64,000 nucleotides of DNA from Incurvaria masculella (taxonomy: Eukaryota; Arthropoda; Insecta; Lepidoptera; Incurvariidae): positions 6,324,001-6,388,000 of the forward strand of contig OX335650.1 in assembly GCA_946894095.1 (NCBI GenBank), written 5' to 3'. Below are positions 20,801 through 29,469 of this stretch, piece by piece. Under the pieces are notes generated by a model. That model made no database searches, was not told the DNA's origin, and saw nothing but the letters and a program-made list of their open reading frames with translations. Position numbers and translations under genes: made by a program. How positions within the stretch are numbered: the first letter of the stretch is position 1; each line of letters begins with the position of its first letter.

Positions 20801-23800
20801 GCCCGTAAATAAGTTAGTCCCATCGGGAAGGACCCTCTTAATCTTACCAGTTACTTTGTCTAAACTATACTACAAATCAGATAGCTGCATCTTTCTTTGC
20901 GTTATAAGTTTTTTCCGATATCTGATCTATGGATTTGTAAATTTATCCAGATCTTTGCCGACTCTTATCATTGGTCGTCAAGTGTCTTTGTTGTCCTGTC
21001 ATCAACTTTATTGATTGGTTATCTCAAGTGCCTTTATCTATTACCAGGGTGTCACTCCAGATCCAAAGACCACATGCGGGCCTTATCATCCAGAACTACA
21101 AACAAACACACAACAGAGACACAGACATATTGATAAGCACAATCATGACACCATTGGTATGGTGGCCATAGACCAGAATGGGGATATATCAGCCGGAACA
21201 TCCACAAATGGAGCGAGGTTTAAGATTCCAGGGTTGGTAATAGTATTAGAATGGGGTAGAAAACTGAAAGCTTATTGTAGATGTAACATGAGCGACCTCA
21301 CCTTAAACATGTCAAAACTGTCATTAATTTCAAGTTTTATTTACGAATTGTTACGTGAAAGATATACTCCATGATGGAGTTGGAATGTTTCGAGAAAAAG
21401 AAGACTTTTAATGTAGTTGACCACCGCAAAGTATGAAACGAAATATTATATGTTAGGTATGTGTTTGTGATATTTTCTTTCCATCGACTCCTTTTGATAT
21501 TAGCATAATTTGGAACAATTCATTTTGAGAATAACATTGAAGAAATTGAGTTATTTCAATTACATGGATTGATGGATGATATTCAAACCAATTCTGTTTA
21601 ATTTTGTATGGTATCTGACAGCTTTAGGTCAGGTCGCCTAGACACCCGCCTATTGTGATAAATAAGCAGTTTTCTTCCCCACTTCTGTTTATTTACAGTA
21701 AGCAAAAAAAAACACTAAACAAAATAATTTTAATATAATGTCGAATTGACTGTGTTATTGAGAATAAAATTATAGATATTTTGTCTTTCGATAGATTTTG
21801 ACTCAATTTGTATACAAAATGGAATTAATAGAAAGAGTAAAGATGGCATTCATTGTTAGGTATGCAAACACATATCATATTGGACGGGTAGGCCTGCCTT
21901 TCATCCCAGAGGTCTCTGTTCAAATCCCCGCCTCGTTCATGCACAGTTTCTCAGTATTGGTCAAAATCTCATATAGGAATCTGTTATTACTTTATTGATA
22001 GGGCTGCTCTCAAACCATTATACTCTTAATTTTCTGTAGGTGGTAGCATTTAAAGGGATATGTAACTATGTGATCAGCTGACAGTAGTAGTTTATGAAAA
22101 AACTTATAGTATTAAAACCTAATGTGCAAGTGTTTCAGTGTTGAGGTGCCAGTGGAGCAGTGCATCGCTTAAAGGTCCTTGCTTACGGTGACGCTTGGCT
22201 CGGGTGATCTCTTTCCCTAAAATATGGTTGAAAGAGGTAATGGCTGTGCCCGGCGTGATGCTCGTGAACGGGTGCTGTTTGTGGGGACTGGCCTGCTCCA
22301 ATTGGCAACATATTAGTTGGAGGGGATTGTCTTTGCAAATAAAATGATATTTGTCATGAACTGTTGCATACGGCATGAATTGTAAATTTTGTGTATTCAT
22401 GTTAATTTAGTTTTTTACCTATGTTTTTGTTAAAATAATTGACAAACACTTTTGTAAACTTAACTAAAAGGAAGTAAACTAAGTGGACGTTGAAAAAAAA
22501 CAGCGGAGTTTCTTTCCAGTTCTTCTTCGCTGTTTTTTGTTTTGCTGAACTGGCCAATGCTAAAATATGACAAATCCGAGTGCAGTGTACTGTCTATGGA
22601 TGATGAATAAACAATACAAAAAAAAAACAAATACAATGCACCACTTTCTCTTTCTCTTTTTGAATTTGACAAGTGTATTTCGTTAGAATGCATGCTGTTT
22701 CCATGGTACGGAATCCGTGTAAAACTGTAGATCCTCTTCTCATACTAGGTGGTAGGGTTAAGCCCGCCTGGGTTGGTAACATCGCTTTTGATGAAAAGAT
22801 GGTCGAAGCAGCAATGAAAAATTGTATGTGTTTTCCATCCAGTTCAATGTAGCCATGCTCATAAAGGGAATGACTTTACATGGAACCTAATTCCTTCGGA
22901 AATGTGGTGAGTTGGGCTAATATGATGGTGGGTATGGTATTTGCACATGAAAAAAAATACTAAAAATCACCAAAAATCATGACTTTTTGCACAACTTTCA
23001 GTCATTAATTTATAGTTCATTTCTTATACATAGATAAATACATCATAATTGTGTTGTTTATTTCAGGAGAGTAGGAGATTCTCCCATCCCGGGCTCCGGA
23101 GCGTACGCTGACAATGATGTGGGTGGGGCAGCCGCCACTGGAGATGGTGACGTCATGCTCCGGTTCTGCCCTAGGTAATATTTGTGGTAAATAGTATATG
23201 TAAGTTTTTAGATTACCGTGGTCACTGTTCATTTTAAAAGATAAACGGAGCTCCGGAACGAAGCCGATCAAGATCTTTGACTACCCACAACTACAACAAA
23301 GGCGGAATACGTCAAATTGACAGTCAGCGTTGGACACAATAATAACCCAAATGTTTAGCTCAAAATGTCCTGCTTCGCACAAATAATGCCGTGAGTAGAA
23401 AGCCGTTTATCTTTTAAAAATTGTTGTCGCATGCCACAAACATTGCGTGCCATCGGTATTTTACTGTATTTTGAGTATACATGGAGATGAATCTTATATA
23501 CCGCCCGGGATGCACTTATTGATATAAATGCAAAACATCTAGAATTCACCGCGTTCTTGATATACAGCAGTTTCGGTAACGTTATATTAATAACATTAAT
23601 AAGTAAACCTCAAATTGTACATTAATTTAGATATATTCCTAAGTGAAAAAAAAAAACATTAAATAGAATAGGCCAACTGAAATATGAACATCGAATTATA
23701 TTTTCTTTTTTAACTAATTGCAAACTAGTTTCCCGTTGTCATTATGCTCTGCAAACATGCATCCATCTCTTTCTATTCCATACATTTTATAACCTCAAAA

Positions 23801-24421
23801 GTTTTGATGAACAATACAGTTGAACTGCCGAGACTTCGTCCGTTAAGGCTTATGCCATTTGAAAGAGAAAATTAAAAACTATTAATCTACTGCACTAAAT
23901 TATAGAGACACAATAGAAAAATATGGAAACCGTTCCATTGTGATCATGCTATGGGGGAGGAAAGGAGAATTTCCTTTGGGTAAAATTAATCAGCTTTTAA
24001 TTTTGTCATGTTGGTCGCCATGCATAAGAGCGTCAGCCATGTTGTCTAGCACAAAGTCGCTTTTGCACGTTACAGCTAGTACATTCTTCTACATCACCTG
24101 CCAATGACTGAAAAACATGTTTCTGCGCAGCAGCTTGCAAGCAATATCTTAGCTGCCTGCTTTAATAATTTTATTTGTTTCAGTTTCCTAGCAGTTGATG
24201 AGATGCGTCGAGGAGCCAGCCCCACGGACGCCGCTGCAGCCGCCGTCAAAAGAATCGCCCAGCACTACCCTGGCTTCATGGGCGGCGTGATAGCCATAAA
24301 CAAGAGCGGAGTGTACGGCGCTGCGTGTCATGGCATACACATTTTTCCATTCGTTGTGCACGATTCCAGTCAAAACACCTCTGTAGCAAAGCATGTTAGT
24401 TGCATTAAGGTAAATAAATAA
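17802..24421 (+). CDS. AGA: N(4)-(beta-N-acetylglucosaminyl)-L-asparaginase (aspartylglucosaminidase)
   Basis: Six exons: 17802-17922, 19513-19666, 20085-20310, 21048-21232, 23067-23174 and 24184-24421. All junctions are GT-AG and phase-consistent, giving 343 aa (human 346). It is a lysosomal Ntn hydrolase that cleaves the GlcNAc-Asn bond in glycoprotein breakdown. Residues 1-22 form a signal peptide ([10 protein letters not shown] core). Conserved blocks are [38 protein letters not shown] and CQPNFW. The autocleavage site is HDTIGM, with nucleophile Thr202 after Asp201. Thr220, Arg230 and Asp233 occupy the known substrate-pocket positions ([21 protein letters not shown]), and ATGDGD follows. 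The last exon ends CIK plus VNK, with its stop at 24419-24421. The exon 4 donor is the weak GG|GTTGGT, chosen because it alone keeps KIPG-RVGDSP in frame. Exons 4-6 are duplicated downstream. The protein is convergent with FAM50. Confidence 0.95.
17979..18243. mobile_element. MITE in AGA intron 1
   Basis: Left arm agccagttcaataaa...ctatatagacatggcggctgctact; the right arm is its inverse (agtagcagctac...tttattgaactggct). About 265 bp with arms near 45 bp. Confidence 0.8.
18752..18850. repeat. Two-copy tandem repeat of about 53 bp
   Basis: The phrase ttagttgtttgtgttctcaa followed by attaatttgtttgt occurs twice in a row. Non-coding, in AGA intron 1. Confidence 0.8.
19244..19445 (-). repeat. Minus-strand copy of the 'gggttccgtacc' repeat
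   Basis: Read on plus: ttagggttcccgtacccaaa, gtccgtccgttcgtctg, acagggctgtatctcatgaa, ctgaaattttcacag, gcgctataacaacaaatag. It ends about 60 bp before the AGA exon 2 acceptor. Confidence 0.88.
20350..20850 (+). repeat. Diverged copy of the ggtggccca MITE in AGA intron 3
   Basis: Shares ctcaactccccatacaaacg, ttataaggtccg, aaacactatgcaa, tggatgtgttgcatcctcat and ataagttagtccc with 10119-10666. Its ends are degraded. Confidence 0.75.
21860..21960 (+). repeat. tRNA-like (B-box) sequence, SINE-like, copy 1
   Basis: gggtaggcctgcctttcatc ... ctgttcaaatccccgcctcg resembles the 3' half of a tRNA with a B box. No full cloverleaf is seen. Repeated at 26647-26747 as part of the segmental duplication. 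Confidence 0.4.
22039..22620 (+). mobile_element. Short retroposon with A-rich tail, copy 1
   Basis: Starts ctgtaggtggtagcatttaa and ends gatgaataaacaatacaaaaa. The same sequence occurs inverted at 53195-53790 with a (tattg)n lead, and as fragments at 52885-53010 and about 41285-41365, so it is a dispersed family. A 93-codon antisense frame inside it (22119-22400) is not supported as a gene. Confidence 0.75.
22640..22950 (+). mobile_element. SINE body, copy 1, in AGA intron 4
   Basis: Carries tggtacggaatccgtg, gtagggttaagcccgcctgg, gatggtcgaagcagcaatga, ccagttcaatgtagcc and attccttcggaaatgtgg, then an A-rich tail. The head is degraded. Duplicated at 27430-27740. Confidence 0.8.
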
Positions 24422-25235
24422 AATAAAATAAATAAATTAAATATTAAGAAAAATATAGTCAATGAACATCAATAGTGATCTCAATGGTGCTTTTAGTAAA
24501 ATAATAAAGATGATTCTTGCAATGTATCACAAAGTTTTATTTGATATCCCTTTCGTCTTCTCTATTTACTGATTGCCGGCCTTTGATAGTTATTGCACTG
24601 TCTTGTCTCGAATTCAAACTATTTCATCCACGGAAGGCACGGATGTTTTTTTAAATTGTGGCGTAATTTTAAAACGACAATACTTCACATTTCACTCTGT
24701 TCATTTTCCCTTGATTGTGTACTTTGAGTACGTCTTGGTGGGGTCGTAGGGCTCCCATCGTGACGCCGGGAATATGTGCTTATTCCGCTCGTACCACGAT
24801 CTGGAAAAATAAGTACTTATTCCATTATTCATATCACAATCTCGCGAAGGACTCTATGAATGTTGTCTGAACTTGGTCTAGATTAGAAACGCTTATCATC
24901 AATTATTTCATTATTACATAGAATAGAGTTTGGTGGCGGTTAGTTCATCACTGCACTGTCGAACCATACCTAAATGACCAAAGTTCGACGTCTGGACTGT
25001 AGAACAGGTTAGCTTAGTAAATACTTGGGCTGTTTAGACATTTGAATGGCTTGTACCTCCAAGGGCGTGGGCCTTGCTTTGAGGTTATGGGTTCATGCAC
25101 CACTTTTTCTTTCCGAGTTGGATAAATGCATTTCGTCAAGAATGTGAGTTGATCCATGGTTCGTAATTCCCCTGCTGGGTGATAGAGTTTACTATTGTGT
25201 CTAAAATGAACAATTTAGGAGGATCCTATTATTAA

Positions 25236-25458
25236 TTTGAGTTTCAGCGACATGTACATTTGAAGCATTGTAATCAGATTTTGAAAATGATCTGAAAAAG
25301 TATTGGTCGTGACATTCGTCAGAAGCAGGACTTGAACCTGCGACCTTTGGATTACATGTCCACTGCTCTAAACCAACTGAGCTATCCCGACAGTTACGTC
25401 AGATTATTTTCAAAATCTGATTACAATGCTTGAAATGTAGATGTCGCTGAAACTCAAA
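25236..25458 (-). mobile_element. TTAA-flanked inverted-repeat element carrying a tRNA-like sequence, copy 1
   Basis: 223 bp between TTAA sites (25232-25235 and 25459-25462). Arms of about 60 bp: tttgagtttcagcgacat ... aatcagattttgaaaat on the left, and the inverse attttcaaaatctgatt ... atgtcgctgaaactcaaa on the right. Between them sits a 75-base tRNA-like sequence on the minus strand (25317-25391). Confidence 0.85.
25317..25391 (-). tRNA. tRNA-like sequence (Thr-UGU-like, probably a tRNA pseudogene), copy 1
   Basis: Folds as a near-complete cloverleaf: acceptor GTCGGGA with TTCTGAC (two G-T pairs), D stem GCTC/GAGC, T stem GCAGG/CCTGC with loop TTCAAGT, and variable loop AGGTC. The anticodon loop is CATGTAA, which places TGT at 34-36, but U33 is replaced by A and the 27-43 pair (G-A) is mismatched. 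Internal pol III promoter boxes are present. It may be transcribed, but it is unlikely to be a working tRNA. Confidence 0.4.
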
Positions 25459-26825
25459 TTAATGAGATAACGGTAATGTCGTATCCATTAAATACATAAA
25501 ATTATCAAGATAATATTATTAATTATAAAATGACCCATGTACACCTGTAGCGGTTATATGATTTATTTTATTATAAATTCATCATTTCGATATTACAGGA
25601 GTGCCGAAACAAACCTCAGTAAAACTTTTCCAGCGTGCGAGTCCTTTTTCTCCTGCGTGGCGTCATTCACAATCCGGACGTCATCCGACACATCAAACTG
25701 AAACAGTGGGCCACTCTTCCCTCTCGCCTGCAAACACAAAATACGGAGTGAGAGTGATATTCAGCGATCTGTCAGTCTCTGCAGTGGCGATGTCTCGGTG
25801 CTGGATTATCTCAAGTGCCTTTATCTATTACCAGGGTGTCACTCCAGATCCAAAGACCACATGCGGCCCTTATCATCCAGAACTACAAACAAACACACAA
25901 CAGAGACACAGACATATTGATAAGCACAATCATGACACCATTGGTATGGTGGCCATAGACCAGAATGGGGATATAGCAGCCGGAACATCCACAAATGGAG
26001 CGAGGTTTAAGATTCCAGGGTTGGTAATAGTATTAGAATGGGGTAGAAAACTGAAAGCTTATTGTAGATGTAACATGAGCGACCTCACCTTAAACATGTC
26101 AAAACTGTCATTAATTTCAAGTTTTATTTACGAATTGTTACGTGAAAGATATACTCCATGATGGAGTTGGAATGTTTCGAGAAAAAGAAGACCTTTAATG
26201 TAGTTGACCACCGCAAAGTATGAAACGAAATATTATATGTTAGGTATGTGTTTGTGATATTTTCTTTCCATCGACTCCTTTTGATATTAGCATAATTTGG
26301 AACAATTCATTTTGAGAATAACATTGAAGAAATTGAGTTATTTCAATTACATGGATTGATGGATGATATTCAAACCTATTCTGTTTAATTTTGTATGGTA
26401 TCTGACAGCTTTAGGTCAGGTCGCCTAGACACCCGCCTATTGTGATAAATAAGCAGTTTTCTTCCCCACTTCTGTTTATTTACAGTAAGCAAAAAAAAAC
26501 ACTAAACAAAATAATTTTAATATAATGTCGAATTGACTGTGTTATTGAGAATAAAATTATAGATATTTTGTCTTTCGATAGATTTTGACTCAATTTGTAT
26601 ACAAAATGGAATTAATAGAAAGAGTAAAGATGGCATTCATTGTTAGGTATGCAAACACATATCATATTGGACGGGTAGGCCTGCCTTTCATCCCAGAGGT
26701 CTCTGTTCAAATCCCCGCCTCGTTCATGCACAGTTTCTCAGTATTGGTCAAAATCTCATATAGGAATCTGTTATTACTTTATTGATAGGGCTGCTCTCAA
26801 ACCATTATACTCTTAATTTTCTGTA

Positions 26826-27415
26826 GGTGGTAGCATTTAAAGGGATATGTAACTATGTGATCAGCTGACAGTAGTAGTTTATGAAAAAACTTATAGTATT
26901 AAAACCTAATGTGCAAGTGTTTCAGTGTTGAGGTGCCAGTGGAGCAGTGCATCGCTTAAAGGTCCTTGCTTACGGTGACGCTTGGCTCGGGTGATCTCTT
27001 TCCCTAAAATATGGTTGAAAGAGGTAATGGCTGTGCCCGGCGTGATGCTCGTGAACGGGTGCTGTTTGTGGGGACTGGCCTGCTCCAATTGGCAACATAT
27101 TAGTTGGAGGGGATTGTCTTTGCAAATAAAATGATATTTGTCATGAACTGTTGCATACGGCATGAATTGTAAATTTTGTGTATTCATGTTAATTTAGTTT
27201 TTTACCTATGTTTTTGTTAAAATAATTGACAAACACTTTTGTAAACTTAACTAAAAGGAAGTAAACTAAGTGGACGTTGAAAAAAAACAGCGGAGTTTCT
27301 TTCCAGTTCTTCTTCGCTGTTTTTTGTTTTGCTGAACTGGCCAATGCTAAAATATGACAAATCCGAGTGCAGTGTACTGTCTATGGATGATGAATAAACA
27401 ATACAAAAAAAAAAA
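26826..27415 (+). mobile_element. Short retroposon with A-rich tail, copy 2
   Basis: Segmental-duplicate counterpart of 22039-22620. Confidence 0.75.
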
Positions 27416-27429
27416 ACAAATACAATGCA

Positions 27430-27740
27430 CCACTTTCTCTTTCTCTTTTTGAATTTGACAAGTGTATTTCGTTAGAATGCATGCTGTTTCCATGGTACGG
27501 AATCCGTGTAAAACTGTAGATCCTCTTCTCATACTAGGTGGTAGGGTTAAGCCCGCCTGGGTTGGTAACATCGCTTTTGATGAAAAGATGGTCGAAGCAG
27601 CAATGAAAAATTGTATGTGTTTTCCATCCAGTTCAATGTAGCCATGCTCATAAAGGGAATGACTTTACATGGAACCTAATTCCTTCGGAAATGTGGTGAG
27701 TTGGGCTAATATGATGGTGGGTATGGTATTTGCACATGAA
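27430..27740 (+). mobile_element. SINE body, copy 2
   Basis: Segmental-duplicate counterpart of 22640-22950. Confidence 0.8.
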
Positions 27741-29469
27741 AAAAAATACTAAAAATCACCAAAAATCATGACTTTTTGCACAACTTTCAGTCATTAATTT
27801 ATAGTTCATTTCTTATACATAGATAAATACATCATAATTGTGTTGTTTATTTCAGGAGAGTAGGAGATTCTCCCATCCCGGGCTCCGGAGCGTACGCTGA
27901 CAATGATGTGGGTGGGGCAGCCGCCACTGGAGATGGTGACGTCATGCTCCGGTTCTGCCCTAGGTAATATTTGTGGTAAATAGTATATGTAAGTTTTTAG
28001 ATTACCGTGGTCACTGTTCATTTTAAAAGATAAACGGAGCTCCGGAACGAAGCCGATCAAGATCTTTGACTACCCACAACTACAACAAAGGCGGAATACG
28101 TCAAATTGACAGTCAGCGTTGGACACAATAATAACCCAAATGTTTAGCTCAAAATGTCCTGCTTCGCACAAATAATGCCGTGAGTAGAAAGCCGTTTATC
28201 TTTTAAAAATTGTTGTCGCATGCCACAAACATTGCGTGCCATCGGTATTTTACTGTATTTTGAGTATACATGGAGATGAATCTTATATACCGCCCGGGAT
28301 GCACTTATTGATATAAATGCAAAACATCTAGAATTCACCGCATTCTTGATATACAGCAGTTTCGGTAACGTTATATTAATAACATTAATAAGTAAACCTC
28401 AAATTGTACATTAATTTAGATATATTCCTAAGTGAAAAAAAAAAAAACATTAAATAGAATAGGCCAACTGAAATATGAACATCGAATTATATTTTCTTTT
28501 TTAACTAATTGCAAACTAGTTTCCGGTTGTCATTATGCTCTGCAAACATGCATCCATCTCTTTCTATTCCATACATTTTATAACCTCAAAAGTTTTGATG
28601 AACAATACAGTTGAACTGCCGAGACTTCGTCCGTTAAGGCTTATGCCATTTGAAAGAGAAAATTAAAAACTATTAATCTACTGCACTAAATTATAGAGAC
28701 ACAATAGAAAAATATGGAAACCGTTCCATTGTGATCATGCTATGGGGGAGGAAAGGAGAATTTCCTTTGGGTAAAATTAATCAGCTTTTAATTTTGTCAT
28801 GTTGGTCGCCATGCATAAGAGCGTCAGCCATGTTGTCTAGCACAAAGTCGCTTTTGCACGTTACAGCTAGTACATTCTTCTACATCACCTGCCAATGACT
28901 GAAAAACATGTTTCTGCGCAGCAGCTTGCAAGCAATATCTTAGCTGCCTGCTTTAATAATTTTATTTGTTTCAGTTTCCTAGCAGTTGATGAGATGCGTC
29001 GAGGAGCCAGCCCCACGGACGCCGCTGCAGCCGCCGTCAAAAGAATCGCCCAGCACTACCCTGGCGTCATGGGCGGCGTGATAGCCATAAACAAGAGCGG
29101 AGTGTACGGCGCTGCGTGTCATGGCATAGACATTTTTCCATTCGTTGTGCACGATTCCAGTCAAAACACCTCTGTAGCAAAGCATGTTAGTTGCATTAAG
29201 GTAACTTAAATATTAAGAAAAATATAGTCAATGAACATCAATAGTGATCTCAATGGTGCTTTTAGTAAAATAATAAAGATGATTCTTGCAATGTATCACA
29301 AAGTTTTATTTGATATCCCTTTCGTCTTCTCTATTTACTGATTGCCGGCCTTTGATAGTTATTGCACTGTCTTGTCTCGAATTCAAACTATTTCATCCAC
29401 GGAAGGCACGGATGTTTTTTTAAATTGTGGCGTAATTTTAAAACGACAATACTTCACATTTCACTCTGT

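Larger units (their letters stand above)
24701..25727 (-). pseudogene. Orphan copy of the last two FAM50 exons
   Basis: Minus-strand exons 25727-25615 ([18 protein letters not shown]...) and 24800-24701 ([15 protein letters not shown]... stop). They appear identical to the functional exons at 30496-30384 and 29569-29470, with intact splice sites and stop. They lie beyond the first FAM50 terminator, and no FAM50 upstream exon lies between the two copies, so they should be reached only by read-through and exon skipping. Not disabled by mutation; 'pseudogene' here means a partial duplicate. Confidence 0.85.
21019..25805. repeat. Tandem segmental duplication, copy 1 (4787 bp)
   Basis: Contains AGA exons 4-6 and, on the minus strand, a second set of the last two FAM50 exons. 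It begins ttatctcaagtgcc, 29 bases before AGA exon 4. Aligned positions differ from copy 2 by 4787 at the left, 4791 in the middle and 4769 after a 22-bp deletion in copy 2. Only scattered single-base changes are seen, so identity looks well above 99%. Confidence 0.97.
25836..29209 (+). pseudogene. Orphan copy of AGA exons 4-6
   Basis: Plus-strand exons 25835-26019, 27856-27963 and 28975-29209, all with intact frames and splice sites. Differences from copy 1: IAAGTSTNG here against ISAGTSTNG (the human protein has IAAG), HYPGVMGG against [14 protein letters not shown] against HGIHIF, and a C terminus of CIKVT because of a 22-bp deletion just after the exon. It lacks exons 1-3, so it would be used only if exon 3 were spliced past copy 1. 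Confidence 0.85.

Noticed and set aside
22119..22400. Minus-strand 93-codon open frame (also at 26906-27187)
   Set aside because: It lies antisense in a dispersed retroposon and has no splice, domain or conservation support beyond repeat copies.
24188..24394. Minus-strand open frame opposite AGA exon 6
   Set aside because: Shadow of a real exon on the other strand.
25317..25391. Functional tRNA-Thr gene
   Set aside because: U33 is A, the 27-43 pair is mismatched, and it lies within a mobile inverted-repeat element; kept as tRNA-like only.
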